This document shows positions 25,544-37,304 of a DNA stretch of 64,000 nt, in pieces (the stretch's first letter is position 1; every line of letters begins with the position of its first letter). Both the position numbers and the translations under genes were made by a program. The notes under the pieces were generated by a model. It worked only from the letters and a program-made list of their open reading frames with translations, ran no database searches and had not been told where the DNA came from. The stretch lies in contig NZ_CP069812.1 in NCBI RefSeq assembly GCF_016894385.1, positions 1,674,001 to 1,738,000 of the forward strand. The letters are read 5' to 3'. Source of the DNA: Cupriavidus oxalaticus. GTDB lineage: Bacteria > Pseudomonadota > Gammaproteobacteria > Burkholderiales > Burkholderiaceae.

Positions 25544-25880
25544 CATCGATACACCTTACGGCAAGGTCGACGCCGAGGCGCTGCAAGCGCTTCGGGACAC
25601 GTTCGACACAACCACCATCCTGCGCGTGGTGGACCAACTCGATGCGATCCGCGCGCGTTGCTGTGAGCCAGCCGGACTGCGCGACGATCTGCTGCGCTTG
25701 CACGGCATGGCGCATACCGTGATCAATGGCGCCGCGTTGGCATATTCGACCACCGCCCCCAACCTCGTGGACCAGGCCGAAGACATCATTGAGGAACTGG
25801 ATGACTGGGTCTTGCTGCTCAAGCGCGCCGTTCAAGCGCTGCGCCCCCTGGAGTCGCTTCGCCCCGGCGACGATGGTTGA
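25536..25880 (+). CDS. tnpC: TnpC-like regulator of transposase
   Basis: 114 residues, mostly helical and acidic (NLVDQAEDIIEELDDWVLLL). It overlaps the last 8 nt of tnpA. In Tn4652 the gene at this place, tnpC, lowers TnpA levels post-transcriptionally; size and position match. The identification rests on synteny and general resemblance, not on a motif. Transposon sequence probably continues rightward, but no further transposon gene or opposite end follows before the stress-protein and kdp genes. Confidence 0.75.
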   Translation: MPDIDTPYGKVDAEALQALRDTFDTTTILRVVDQLDAIRARCCEPAGLRDDLLRLHGMAHTVINGAALAYSTTAPNLVDQAEDIIEELDDWVLLLKRAVQALRPLESLRPGDDG

Positions 25881-25957
25881 TCCAGTCTGGTCGCGCATCG
25901 GTCGAGATGGCGAGCGCGTTCGAGTAGGAATCGGAGCACTGACACTGTGCTGGCTTC

Positions 25958-26383
25958 TTACTTGACCAATGTGACCGGCACGGCTGACATCCGAATCAGC
26001 CTGTTCGAGAGTCTCCCAGCCACGAGCGTACCAATCAGCGAGCGTCCGGCCGTTCCCATCACGATGGCGTCGCACTGATTTGCCGCCGCGCATTGCGCAA
26101 TCGTCCTGGCCACCGGCCCAACTTCGATCTGGGTCACATAATGCGCGCCGGCGTCATCCAGGATGCCTCGCGCCTTCCGCAAGGCAGCCTCGGCTTGCTT
26201 TCTTCCGATCTCGCGGAGTGCGGACACGGAGTGAAAGGCAATTGCACGGCCATGCTCAATTGGCCCCTGGACATTAAGCAACACAATGTCGGATACGCAG
26301 CGATCGAGAAACAGGTGTGCCGCATATCGCACAGCATCTAGCGCATGTTCGGAGCCGTTAACGGGAACCAGTAGCCTTAACAT
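25958..26383 (-). CDS. Universal stress protein (UspA family)
   Basis: 141-residue UspA-fold protein. It starts MLRLLVPVNGSEHALDAVRY, and has the ATP-binding type motif GTAGRSLIGTLVAGRLSNRL (about residues 112-131) followed by PVTLVK. The G-2x-G-9x-G(S/T) nucleotide pattern is approximately kept, suggesting ATP binding. It converges on tnpC (77 nt apart) and is divergent from the kdp operon across a 373-nt spacer, so its expression may respond to the same osmotic or K+ stress (inference). Confidence 0.88.
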   Translation of the reverse strand: MLRLLVPVNGSEHALDAVRYAAHLFLDRCVSDIVLLNVQGPIEHGRAIAFHSVSALREIGRKQAEAALRKARGILDDAGAHYVTQIEVGPVARTIAQCAAANQCDAIVMGTAGRSLIGTLVAGRLSNRLIRMSAVPVTLVK

Positions 26384-26658
26384 ACTTCGCCATTCCTAGA
26401 TTGCAGATCGGCGCATTTGACGCGCGGTCTCGGCGATCCGCCAGTTGAGCCTGCACCTTCATCGCAGAGGGTACTTTTGCCTTCGCTGGCATCATTTATA
26501 GGAATCGGTGCGCAAAGATTGCATAAAGAAAAGGCCGGCTTGTCAAAAGCAGCCTGTGGCAGCGCCGCGTAAATCCTGCTGACGTGCAGGATAGGCTACA
26601 TCAAGGACTTGCCCGGCCGGATCCCAGCTAGCGAGACGGCTCCCGGGAGCGGCGTCGC

Positions 26659-26712
26659 GTCTTTACACAATCTTTATGTCGTAGGTCATGTTTTTGATAC
26701 GGTCTTTACACC
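26659..26712 (+). promoter_or_regulatory. KdpE-box region upstream of the kdp operon
   Basis: The stretch TTTTTGATAC followed directly by GGTCTTTACACC (26691-26712) closely resembles the E. coli KdpE site TTTATAC-N-TTTTTACACC as I recall it. A second TCTTTACACAATCTTTAT lies at 26660-26677. The remaining spacer 26384-26756 shows no gene. Confidence 0.65.
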
Positions 26713-26756
26713 TGTTTTTCTACATTCCGTTTATCTCCTAGCGACGGAGCCATCTC

Positions 26757-26858
26757 GTGGACACGCTGGTCGGGCTATCGATCGCCGTCTTTGGCGCAGC
26801 GCTATGGGCGCTGATTGCCGGCTGCCGCCGGCTGGAGCGTCGATCCCATGAGCGCTGA
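26757..26858 (+). CDS. 33-residue single-span membrane peptide upstream of kdpF
   Basis: GTG 26757 with GGAG 7 nt upstream opens a short frame, VDTLVGLSIAVFGAALWALI then AGCRRLERRSHER. It has one hydrophobic segment and a basic tail, so probably inserts Nin-Cout-like or as a small regulator. Its stop lies 11 nt inside kdpF, giving coupling into the kdp genes. It may be a leader peptide, a second small Kdp subunit, or simply translated leader. No homologue is recognised. Confidence 0.5.
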   Translation: MDTLVGLSIAVFGAALWALIAGCRRLERRSHER

Positions 26859-26946
26859 GCTAATTTACTGGCTGGCGGGCGGCGTCACCATCGGCCTGTT
26901 CCTCTACCTGCTTTACGCGCTGTTTAACGCGGAGCACGTGGCATGA
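26848..26946 (+). CDS. kdpF: KdpF, small stabilising subunit of the Kdp K+ pump
   Basis: 32 residues, MSAELIYWLAGGVTIGLFLY then [12 protein letters not shown]: one membrane span with the KdpF pattern, ending in the A(L)xxxE motif before kdpA. KdpF lies in the membrane beside KdpA and stabilises the complex. The stop overlaps the kdpA start (ATGA), typical for this operon. Confidence 0.88.
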   Translation: MSAELIYWLAGGVTIGLFLYLLYALFNAEHVA

Positions 26947-28730
26947 ACACTTCCCCCTTCATCCAACTCGGCCTCTACCTGGTCGCGCTGTTCGCGCTGG
27001 CCTGGCCGCTAGGCCGCTACCTGACCGCCGTCATGGACGGCCGCCTGAGCGTCCGTTACCGCTGGCTCGGCGCCTTTGAGCGCGGCATCTGCAGGTCGAT
27101 CGGCACCAGCGCCGATGAAGACATGCCGTGGTGGCGCTACGCCACGGCCATCGTGTTGTTCAATCTGCTCGGCGTGATCGCCGTCTATGCGTTGCAACGG
27201 TTGCAAGGCGGGCTGCCACTCAATCCGGCCGGCGTGGCCGCTGTAGAACCAGGCTCGGCCTTCAATACCGCTGTCTCCTTCACCACCAACACCAACTGGC
27301 AAGGCTATAGCGGCGAAAGCACCATGAGTTACCTGACTCAGATGCTGGCGCTGACGGTGCAAAACTTCGTTTCGGCTGCCACGGCGATTGCGGTGGTGGT
27401 GGCCATGGTTCGTGGCTTCGTGCGCCGCTCCGCCGACGGCATCGGCAATGCCTGGCTCGATCTCGGCCGCGCCACTGGCTACGTGTTGTTGCCGCTGTCC
27501 TTTTTGCTTGCCGTGTTCCTGGCCGGCCAGGGGGTGATCCAGAACTTTGACGCCTACCAGGATGTGAAGCTGATCGAGCCGGTCGCCTACCAGCAGCAAA
27601 AGCACGACGCCAACGGCAAGCCCATGGCCGACGCCGCCGGCAAGCCGGTGATGGAGACCCTGAGGGCCGGCAAGCAGACCATCGCCATGGGTCCAGTGGC
27701 CTCGCAGGAAGCGATCAAGATGGTGGGAACCAACGGTGGTGGCTTCTTCAACGCCAACTCGGCTCACCCCTATGAGAATCCGAACGGCGCCACCAATTTC
27801 GTCGAGATGCTGGCGATTTTGCTGATTCCGGCCGCACTGTGTTTCATGTTCGGCGCCATGGTCGGCGATATGCGCCAGGGCGTGGCGGTGGTCGCCGCGA
27901 TGACGGTGATCTTCGTCGCCATGTTTGCCATGGTGCAGTGGTCCGAGATGCAGGCCAACCCGCTGCTGCCCCGTCTCGGCGTCGATGGCATGGCCGGCAA
28001 CCTCGAAGGCAAGGAGACGCGTTTCGGCATCACCGCGTCCAGCCTGTTCGCCACCATCACGACGGCGGCGAGCTGCGGCGCGGTGAATTCGATGCATGAC
28101 AGCCTGATGCCACTGGGCGGCCTTGCGCCGATGCTGCAAATGCAGCTTGGCGAAGTCGTATTCGGCGGCGTCGGCTCGGGCCTGTACGGCATGCTGGTAT
28201 TCGCCATCCTGGCGGTGTTCCTGGCCGGCCTGATGATCGGCCGCACGCCGGAATACCTTGGCAAAAAGATCGAATCCTATGAAATGAAGATGGTGTCGGC
28301 TGCGATCCTGATCACCCCGCTCCTGGTGCTGGGCGGCACCGCGGTCTCGGTGCTAGCCAAGGATGGCCTCGCGGGCATCCTGAACCCGGGCGCGCACGGC
28401 TTCTCCGAAGTGCTGTACGCCTTTTCCTCCGCGGCCAATAACAATGGATCGGCCTTTGCCGGGCTGAGCGCAAACACGCCTTACTACAACCTCCTGCTGG
28501 CGCTGGCAATGTGGTTCGGCCGTTTCGTTCCCATCGTGGCCGTGCTTGCCATCGCCGGCAGCCTGGCCAGGAAGCCGCGGCTGGCGGTATCGAGCGGCAC
28601 CATGCCGACCCATGGCGCGCTTTTTGTGCTGTTGCTGGTCGGCACGGTGATGATGGTCGGGGCGCTCACCTATATTCCAGCCCTGGCGTTGGGTCCCATG
28701 GTCGAACAGCTGCAACTGTTCGCGCATTAG
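26943..28730 (+). CDS. kdpA: K+-transporting ATPase subunit A
   Basis: 595-residue K+-channel-like subunit of the KdpFABC pump. It has about ten membrane segments and the four selectivity-filter-like loops, for example [14 protein letters not shown] (about residues 115-128), [19 protein letters not shown] (about 262-280), and later [14 protein letters not shown] and [13 protein letters not shown]. Length and motifs are normal. It is translationally coupled to kdpF and is followed by kdpB after 10 nt. Confidence 0.97.
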   Translation: MNTSPFIQLGLYLVALFALAWPLGRYLTAVMDGRLSVRYRWLGAFERGICRSIGTSADEDMPWWRYATAIVLFNLLGVIAVYALQRLQGGLPLNPAGVAAVEPGSAFNTAVSFTTNTNWQGYSGESTMSYLTQMLALTVQNFVSAATAIAVVVAMVRGFVRRSADGIGNAWLDLGRATGYVLLPLSFLLAVFLAGQGVIQNFDAYQDVKLIEPVAYQQQKHDANGKPMADAAGKPVMETLRAGKQTIAMGPVASQEAIKMVGTNGGGFFNANSAHPYENPNGATNFVEMLAILLIPAALCFMFGAMVGDMRQGVAVVAAMTVIFVAMFAMVQWSEMQANPLLPRLGVDGMAGNLEGKETRFGITASSLFATITTAASCGAVNSMHDSLMPLGGLAPMLQMQLGEVVFGGVGSGLYGMLVFAILAVFLAGLMIGRTPEYLGKKIESYEMKMVSAAILITPLLVLGGTAVSVLAKDGLAGILNPGAHGFSEVLYAFSSAANNNGSAFAGLSANTPYYNLLLALAMWFGRFVPIVAVLAIAGSLARKPRLAVSSGTMPTHGALFVLLLVGTVMMVGALTYIPALALGPMVEQLQLFAH

Positions 28731-28740
28731 GACACCGGAC

Positions 28741-30858
<2,118 letters not shown>

Positions 30859-30913
30859 CCGGCGGGAAGCTCGCCAGATGAAGTGAAACAGGATTCAGCA
30901 AGGGGCTCTGATC

Positions 30914-31483
30914 ATGAAAAATCTAGTTCGACCGGCCGTGTCGCTGTTCCTGCTGCTGAGCATCTTGACCGGCCTGGCGTATCCGGTGGCTATCACGGGC
31001 GTGGCCAGGCTGCTGTTCCCGCGTCAGGCGGCGGGCAGCCTGATCCAGCGTGGCAACGAGGTGGTCGGCAGCGAGCTGATCGGCCAGTCCTTCAGCGGCA
31101 AGGGCTACTTCTGGAGCCGCCCGTCGGCCACCGCGCCGATGCCGAACAACGCCGCGTCTTCCGGCGGTTCCAACCTGGGCCCGACCAATCCGGCCCTGGT
31201 CGACGCGGTCAAGGCTCGCGTCGACGCGGCCCGTGCCGCCCATCCGTACCAAACCGGACCGGTGCCGGCCGACCTGGTGACGGCGTCCGCCTCCGGTCTT
31301 GACCCACACATCTCGCCGGCGGCGGCCTACTATCAAGTGGATCGTGTCGCCAAGGCTCGCGGCATGCTCCCCGCCAAGGTCAGGCAGTTGGTCGACCAAT
31401 ATCGCGAGGGCCCGAGTTGGGGCATCTTTGGCGACAGCACCGTGAACGTGCTCAAATTGAATCTGGCGCTCGACAAGGCCTGA
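30914..31483 (+). CDS. kdpC: K+-transporting ATPase subunit C
   Basis: 189 residues with one N-terminal span ([20 protein letters not shown]) and a periplasmic domain containing the family features [17 protein letters not shown] and [18 protein letters not shown]. It stabilises ATP binding by KdpB. AAGGGG lies about 9 nt before ATG 30914. The gap to kdpB is 55 nt. Confidence 0.95.
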   Translation: MKNLVRPAVSLFLLLSILTGLAYPVAITGVARLLFPRQAAGSLIQRGNEVVGSELIGQSFSGKGYFWSRPSATAPMPNNAASSGGSNLGPTNPALVDAVKARVDAARAAHPYQTGPVPADLVTASASGLDPHISPAAAYYQVDRVAKARGMLPAKVRQLVDQYREGPSWGIFGDSTVNVLKLNLALDKA

Positions 31484-31563
31484 CCCGCTCTCCCCCAAGG
31501 TCGGTGGAATGCGAGCTTTCAAGCCTTGCCGGGCGCGCCGTTTCGGGACCAGCTAGACTAGCT

Positions 31564-34245
31564 ATGAACGCCGAACGCCCCGATCCTGACCGCCTGCTGG
31601 AAGCGATCAAGGAGGAAGAAGAGGCCGCCGCACGCGGCAAGCTGAAGATCTTCTTCGGTGCCTGCGCCGGCGTTGGCAAGACCTACGCCATGCTGCAGGC
31701 CAGCCGGCAGAAGCAGGCCGAGGGCGTGGACCTGGTCATCGGCGCGGTGGAAACGCACGGTCGGGCCGAGACCGCCGTGCTGCTCGACGGCGTGACCGTA
31801 CTCCCGTCGCGCAAGATCACCTACCGCGACCGGCTCCTGCCCGAGTTCGATCTCGACGCCGCGCTGGCGCTGAAGCCCGCCCTGATCCTGGTAGACGAAC
31901 TGGCGCACTCGAACGTCGAGGGTAGTCGCCACCAGAAGCGCTGGCAGGACGTGGAAGAGCTGCTGGCGGCCGGCATTGACGTCTACACGACGCTCAATGT
32001 GCAGCACCTCGAAAGCCTCAATGACGTGGTCGGATCGATCACCGGAATCCGAGTGCGCGAGACGGTACCCGACCGTGTGTTCGACGCGGCCGACGAAGTC
32101 ACCCTGGTCGACCTGCCGCCTGACGAGCTCCTGATCCGGCTTGCTGCGGGCAAGGTCTATCTGGCCGATGCGGCCGACCGAGCGGCCAGGAATTTCTTCC
32201 GCAAGGGCAACCTGATCGCGCTGCGGGAGCTGGCACTGCGCCGCACCGCCGATCGGGTCGATGCGCAGATGCGGGCCTACCGCGCTGACCGGGCCATCTC
32301 CAGCGTCTGGCAGGCGAAGGAGCGCCTGGTGGTCTGTGTCGGCCCCGGCCAGAGTGGTGAAAGGCTGGTGCGTGCCGCCGCCCGGCTGGCGACCAAGCTG
32401 CAGGCCGACTGGATCGCCGCGTATGTCGAGACGCCGGCGCTGCAGCGACTGCCGCCCGCGGGCCGTGCGCTCGTACTGAGCGCGCTCAAGCTGGCTGAAG
32501 ACATGGGCGCCGAGACTGCCACGCTGGCCGGCAGCGATGCCGCCGCCACGCTGGCAGCGTATGCCAAGAGCCGCAATGCCAGCAAGCTGGTGATTGGCCA
32601 TCGGCTCATGCCCGGCTGGCGCCGCAAGCTGGTGCCGGGCCTGACCGACCGGCTGTCGGAACGGGCGGCCGAGCTGGATCTCTATCTGGTCGGCGTCGAT
32701 GAAAGGGCGTTGCCGCCCGAGGAGCGGCGTGCCCCGCTTGGCCAACTGGACTGGCGCAGCTATGGTGCTGCCACTGCTATCGTGGCAGCCACCACGGTGG
32801 TGACGGCGGGCCTGCTGTCGGTGTTCGATCTGGCCAATGTGGTGATGGTGTTCCTGCTTGCGGTGGTCGGGATCTCCATCCGCTATGGGCGTGGCCCCGG
32901 TGCGCTCGCTGCCATGTTGTCGGTGCTGGCCTTCGATTTCTTCTTCGTCCCGCCTAAGCTGACCCTCACGGTCAACGACACCCAATACTTCTTCACCTTT
33001 GCCCTGATGCTGGTGGTGGCCCTGGTGATCGGCCAGTTGGCTGCCCAATTACGATTCGAGGCCAAGATCGCACGCCTGCGCGAACGGCGCGCCGGCGAAC
33101 TGGCCGCGCTGGCGCAGCAGCTCTCGGCCGCCTTGACCACTGAGCAGATCGTTGGCATCGCGATCGACCGGATCGACGCGATCTTCCGGGCCAAATCGGC
33201 CGTGCTGCTGCCCGACAGCCAGGAGCGGGTACGCGAACCGCATGAGGCGAGCGAGGCGGCCTCGCTGGCGCTCACCGATAACAGCGTGGCGCAGTGGGTT
33301 TACGACCACCAGCAAGCGGCCGGCCAGGGCACCAATACGCTCCCCTCGGCGCCGGCGCAGTACCTGCCGCTGAAGGCGCCGATCCGCACCCGCGGCGTGC
33401 TGGTCATCCAGCCAGCCGACGTCGCGCTGTTTGATACGCCCGAGGACATGCGTTTGCTCGACGCCTGCGCCGCGCAGATCGCGCTGGCACTGGAGCGGGT
33501 GCACTTTGTCGAGGTGGCACAGGACGCATTGGTCAATATGGAGCACGAACGACTGCGCAACAGCCTGCTAGCCGCCGTCTCGCACGACTTGCGCACCCCG
33601 CTGACGGCGCTGGTGGGACTGGCCGATACGTTGACACGGAACGGGCTGACCGCCGAAGTCAGGCGGGAACTGACGGTTGATATGCGGGAGAAGGCCAAGG
33701 CTACCGCTGAACTCGTGGGCAAGCTTCTGGATATGGCGCGACTGCAGTCCGGCGCGGTCAAGCCCAAGCGCGATTGGCAGTCGCTGGAGGAGGTGCTCGG
33801 TTCGGCGCGGCGCCAACTGGATCCAATGCTGGCTACTCACCGTGTCAGTAGCCGGCTCCCGCCTGATCTGCCGCTATGCGAATTCGATCCCGTCCTGATT
33901 GAACGGGTACTGGTGAATCTGTTGGAAAACGCCGCCAAGTACACCCCGCCGGGGACTGAAGTGGTGGTTTCGGCCACGGCTGGCGATGACACCCTTCGCG
34001 TGGCCGTCGATGACAACGGCCCCGGCTTGCCGGCCGGACGCGAGGAAAAGCTGTTCGGCAAGTTCGAGCGGGGCGAAAGCGAATCGGCCCAGCCCGGCGT
34101 TGGTCTCGGCCTTGCCATTTGCCGCGCCATCGTCGAGGCTCACGGTGGCCACATACACGCCGAGCGACGGAGCGAGGGCGGCGCCCGCTTCGTCTTCACG
34201 CTACCGCTCGGCACTCCGCCAGCCATCGTCGAAGTCGAGTCTTGA
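31564..34245 (+). CDS. kdpD: K+/osmotic sensor histidine kinase
   Basis: 893 residues. The N-terminal KdpD domain has a Walker A FFGACAGVGKTYAML (about residues 27-41), followed by a Usp-like domain (about 250-370). Four clustered membrane spans (about 400-500), a GAF-like domain, then the kinase core follow: H-box AVSHDLRTPLTAL (about 665), N-box LVNLLENAAKYTPPG, and G boxes DDNGPGLP and GVGLGLAICRAIVEAHGG. ATG 31564 was chosen where KdpD homology begins. It phosphorylates KdpE, 27 nt downstream. Confidence 0.95.
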   Translation: MNAERPDPDRLLEAIKEEEEAAARGKLKIFFGACAGVGKTYAMLQASRQKQAEGVDLVIGAVETHGRAETAVLLDGVTVLPSRKITYRDRLLPEFDLDAALALKPALILVDELAHSNVEGSRHQKRWQDVEELLAAGIDVYTTLNVQHLESLNDVVGSITGIRVRETVPDRVFDAADEVTLVDLPPDELLIRLAAGKVYLADAADRAARNFFRKGNLIALRELALRRTADRVDAQMRAYRADRAISSVWQAKERLVVCVGPGQSGERLVRAAARLATKLQADWIAAYVETPALQRLPPAGRALVLSALKLAEDMGAETATLAGSDAAATLAAYAKSRNASKLVIGHRLMPGWRRKLVPGLTDRLSERAAELDLYLVGVDERALPPEERRAPLGQLDWRSYGAATAIVAATTVVTAGLLSVFDLANVVMVFLLAVVGISIRYGRGPGALAAMLSVLAFDFFFVPPKLTLTVNDTQYFFTFALMLVVALVIGQLAAQLRFEAKIARLRERRAGELAALAQQLSAALTTEQIVGIAIDRIDAIFRAKSAVLLPDSQERVREPHEASEAASLALTDNSVAQWVYDHQQAAGQGTNTLPSAPAQYLPLKAPIRTRGVLVIQPADVALFDTPEDMRLLDACAAQIALALERVHFVEVAQDALVNMEHERLRNSLLAAVSHDLRTPLTALVGLADTLTRNGLTAEVRRELTVDMREKAKATAELVGKLLDMARLQSGAVKPKRDWQSLEEVLGSARRQLDPMLATHRVSSRLPPDLPLCEFDPVLIERVLVNLLENAAKYTPPGTEVVVSATAGDDTLRVAVDDNGPGLPAGREEKLFGKFERGESESAQPGVGLGLAICRAIVEAHGGHIHAERRSEGGARFVFTLPLGTPPAIVEVES

Positions 34246-34272
34246 ATCAGCCATCTATTCGCCACGCGCATC

Positions 34273-34971
34273 ATGAAATCCGCTGCCCGCCTTCTGGTCG
34301 TCGAAGACGATGCCGATATCCGCCGCTTCGTCTGCACTTCGCTGGAAGCTGAAGGCTTCAGCGTATTCGAAGCCGAAACCGCGACTCGCGCGCTGATCGA
34401 AGCCGCCAGTCGGCAACCCGAGTTGTTCATCGTCGATCTCGGCTTGCCCGACCGCGATGGACGCGAACTCATCGCTGAACTGCGCGGCTGGACCCTGGCC
34501 CCCATCATTGTGCTGTCGGCCCGTGACCGCGAGGAGGAGAAGGTGGCAGCGCTGGATGCGGGCGCCGACGACTACCTGGTGAAGCCCTTTGGCGTGCCGG
34601 AACTGCTGGCCCGGGTCAGGGCACAGTTGCGTCGCAGCGCCGTCGTGGCTGGTGCCGATCACGCCAAAGTCGTGAGCTTTGGCGAAGTCACGGTCGACCT
34701 GGCCCATCGCGAAGTGACACGCCAGGGTGAACTGATACGACTGACACCCATCGAGTACCGCCTGCTGGCTGCCCTCATTAAGGGGCACGGCCGCGTGCTG
34801 ACGCACCGCCGCTTGCTGGTCGAGGTGTGGGGACCGAATGCGGTGGAGCGTGCTCACTATTTGCGGATCTATATGGGCAATCTGCGGCAAAAGCTGGAAG
34901 TCGATCCGGCAAAGCCGCGTCACTTGCTTACGGAACTGGGGGTGGGGTATAGGCTGATTGGCCTGAACTGA
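34273..34971 (+). CDS. kdpE: Response regulator for kdp
   Basis: 232-residue OmpR/PhoB-type regulator. The receiver domain has the acidic pair EDDAD near the start, the phosphoacceptor Asp in FIVDLGLPDRDG (about residue 53) and Lys in YLVKPFG (about 102). The winged-helix effector domain contains LTPIEYRLLAALIKGHGRVL and RIYMGNLRQKLEVDP. It should act on the KdpE-like box upstream of the operon. Confidence 0.95.
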   Translation: MKSAARLLVVEDDADIRRFVCTSLEAEGFSVFEAETATRALIEAASRQPELFIVDLGLPDRDGRELIAELRGWTLAPIIVLSARDREEEKVAALDAGADDYLVKPFGVPELLARVRAQLRRSAVVAGADHAKVVSFGEVTVDLAHREVTRQGELIRLTPIEYRLLAALIKGHGRVLTHRRLLVEVWGPNAVERAHYLRIYMGNLRQKLEVDPAKPRHLLTELGVGYRLIGLN

Positions 34972-35005
34972 GTCATGAACCCAAGCGGGCAGCGAAATCC
35001 GTCTA

Positions 35006-35040
35006 CGAAGCCACGTCACTGCGGTGCGGTCGTGGCTTCG
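35006..35040. terminator. Strong hairpin between kdpE and kup
   Basis: Perfect 10-bp stem CGAAGCCACG (35006-35015) and CGTGGCTTCG (35031-35040) with a 15-base loop. It begins 34 nt after the kdpE stop and ends 49 nt before kup. No T-run follows on the plus strand, so it may be a terminator, an mRNA stabiliser or an attenuating leader for kup. Confidence 0.5.
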
Positions 35041-35089
35041 CAAGGGGCCTGAGCAGCTCAGAACATATCAACGATCAGGAGGAGCAGTC

Positions 35090-37006
35090 GTGGATTCTCA
35101 TGCCAATAACCTCGTAATGCCAGGCAACTCGCATCTGCAGCAATCCCGTGCCGCCCTGACGCTGGCAGCACTGGGTGTTGTCTACGGTGACATCGGCACC
35201 AGCCCTCTTTATGCGGTCAAGGAAACCTTCAATCCCGCTCACGGGATCGCTCCGCTCCCCGAGAACATACTTGGCGGCATTTCGGCTATCTTCTGGGCGC
35301 TGATGGTGGTCGTCTCCCTCAAGTATGTGATACTCATCATGCGGGCGAACAATAAAGGGGAAGGCGGCATCATGGCACTGCTCGCACTTGCCTTGTCATC
35401 CGTGAAGAAGACGGGGCGCTCATCCGCCCCGATCCTGCTCGTCGGCTTGTTCGGCGCTTCGCTCTTCTACGGTGACGCCGTGCTGACGCCTGCCATCTCG
35501 GTACTTTCTGCAGTCGAAGGCATCGAGGTGGGGACTAAGGTTCTCAAGCCTTATGTCCTGCCGATATCCGTGGGGGTGTTGATCGCGCTGTTCCTGTTCC
35601 AGCGGCATGGCACAGCGACAATCGGTGCCCTGTTCGGTCCGATTACGGTATTGTGGTTCCTCGCCCTGGCCGCGGCGGGCATCTACGGCATTGTCCAACA
35701 TCCTGCCGTCCTGGGCGCGCTCAACCCGCTGCATGCATTCGGTTTCGTCACGCAGCACGGGTTCGCCTCGTTCGCGGTGCTGGGGGCGGTGCTGCTCGCG
35801 TTCACCGGTGCCGAAGCGCTATACGCCGACATGGGGCATTTCGGCAGTGGCCCGATCCGATTGGCATGGTTCGGGCTGGTTTTCCCGGCCCTTATGCTCA
35901 ACTACCTGGGGCAGGGCGCGTTGCTCATCGTCAATGCAAAGGCGATCGAGAACCCCTTCTACCTGCTCTTTCCGTCGTGGGCTCTGTATCCGATGGTCGC
36001 ACTCGCGACTGCGGCAACGGTGATTGCTTCGCAGGCCACGATATCCGGTGCCTATTCGCTTACCAAGCAGGCAATCCAGTTGGGCTATCTGCCCCGCATG
36101 AACGTGGTGCAAACCTCGGAGAAGGCAATTGGGCAGATCTACATACCGAGTCTCAACGGGATTCTGCTCGTGGCCGTTCTTGTTGCAGTGCTTGGCTTCG
36201 GTTCATCTTCGAACCTCGCCTCGGCATACGGCGTCGCAGTGACAGGGACGATGGTAGCGACAACCCTTCTCACCTTCTTTGTGATCCACTACGGCTGGGG
36301 CTACAACCTTCTGTTAAGCATCTTCGCCACCGGTTTCTTCATTGCGGTGGACGTGGCGTTCCTGTCCTCAAGCCTGTTGAAAGTTGCCGAGGGCGGCTGG
36401 TTCCCGCTCATTGTCGGAGCCGGGATGTTCATCGTGATGATGACATGGCTGCGCGGCCGGCAAGTCCTGATGGCAGCGCTTCGTAGTTCCGACCTGCAGC
36501 TCAAGACGTTCCTGGATTCGCTCTTCCGTGCGCCACCGCCGCGCGTGCAAGGCACCGCCGTCTTCCTCACTGCGACGCCCGATGTGGTGCCACACGCGCT
36601 GATGCATAACCTCAATCACAACAAAGTGCTGCACGAGCGCGTTCTGTTCCTTACCGTAACGATGAAGGACGTGCCTTGGGTGCCTTTGAGCGAGTGCGCC
36701 TCCGTCGAATCGCTCGGGCATGACTGCTATCGGATCACACTGCGCTTCGGTTTTATGGACCAGCCGGACGTCTCGCAAGCGCTTAATGCTCAGCTCCGAG
36801 AGTCTGGCCTGGCGTTCGACATGATGGACACCTCGTTCTTCCTGAGCCGAGAGACCATCATCCCGGTGGCCACCGTCTCCAGTGGTATGGCGCCTTGGCG
36901 TGAGGGCCTGTTCGCCACGATGAGCCGAAACGCTAGCAATGCGGCCGATTACTTCAACATACCGGCAAATCGCGTGATCGAGATTGGTACGCAGATCCAA
37001 ATCTAG
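35090..37006 (+). CDS. kup: Kup-type low-affinity K+ transporter
   Basis: 638-residue KUP/HAK proton-coupled K+ importer. The N-terminal signature ALGVVYGDIGTSPLYAVKET (about residues 27-46) and 12 membrane segments (to about 450) are followed by a C-terminal cytosolic domain (from APPPRVQGTAVFLT). GTG 35090 is preferred because AGGAGGAG lies a few nt upstream; the earlier in-frame start at 35024 falls in the hairpin. Together with kdpFABCDE it gives high- and low-affinity K+ uptake from one mobile-looking region. Confidence 0.95.
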   Translation: MDSHANNLVMPGNSHLQQSRAALTLAALGVVYGDIGTSPLYAVKETFNPAHGIAPLPENILGGISAIFWALMVVVSLKYVILIMRANNKGEGGIMALLALALSSVKKTGRSSAPILLVGLFGASLFYGDAVLTPAISVLSAVEGIEVGTKVLKPYVLPISVGVLIALFLFQRHGTATIGALFGPITVLWFLALAAAGIYGIVQHPAVLGALNPLHAFGFVTQHGFASFAVLGAVLLAFTGAEALYADMGHFGSGPIRLAWFGLVFPALMLNYLGQGALLIVNAKAIENPFYLLFPSWALYPMVALATAATVIASQATISGAYSLTKQAIQLGYLPRMNVVQTSEKAIGQIYIPSLNGILLVAVLVAVLGFGSSSNLASAYGVAVTGTMVATTLLTFFVIHYGWGYNLLLSIFATGFFIAVDVAFLSSSLLKVAEGGWFPLIVGAGMFIVMMTWLRGRQVLMAALRSSDLQLKTFLDSLFRAPPPRVQGTAVFLTATPDVVPHALMHNLNHNKVLHERVLFLTVTMKDVPWVPLSECASVESLGHDCYRITLRFGFMDQPDVSQALNAQLRESGLAFDMMDTSFFLSRETIIPVATVSSGMAPWREGLFATMSRNASNAADYFNIPANRVIEIGTQIQI

Positions 37007-37018
37007 ATCTTGGCGTGC

Positions 37019-37295
37019 TTAGAAGATTGATTGCTTGACGCGCATGTAGGCCGGTCGGCTATTGGCCATCGGTTCCGATGAGGCGTCGTCCGCAACGCGC
37101 CGTGCCCTGGTGGCGGGAGGTGAGTACCCTTTCTTTTCCAACCCGTGCAACATGGGGTACAAGCGTCCCAGCACTCATCTCGTAGCCGTGATGCCGAAGT
37201 TCTTCGATAATGCCAAGTCCGAAGACGGGGCCCTCGGCTGCGTGGTGAAAGATATGCAAACGGATCAAGGCGCCGTAGAGGTCTTAGTCGGTCAT
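37019..37295 (-). pseudogene. Decayed padR copy next to the second chrA
   Basis: ATG 37295 opens MTD and then a TAA stop replaces the Lys codon seen in the intact copy. After it the PadR sequence continues: DLYGALIRLHIFHHAAEGPV, GLGIIEELRHHGYEMSAGTL. A further extra base near 37160 shifts the frame (YPMLHGLEKKGYS resumes), and the C-terminal helix is replaced by unrelated residues. The protein cannot be made. It lies 9 nt behind chrA copy 2, mirroring the intact pair at 19.8-21.3 kb. Confidence 0.88.
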
Positions 37296-37304
37296 TCTCC
37301 GGCC

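Noticed and set aside
27009..28139. 376-residue minus-strand open frame
   Set aside because: Antisense of kdpA, with His/Gln/Arg runs and no ribosome site.
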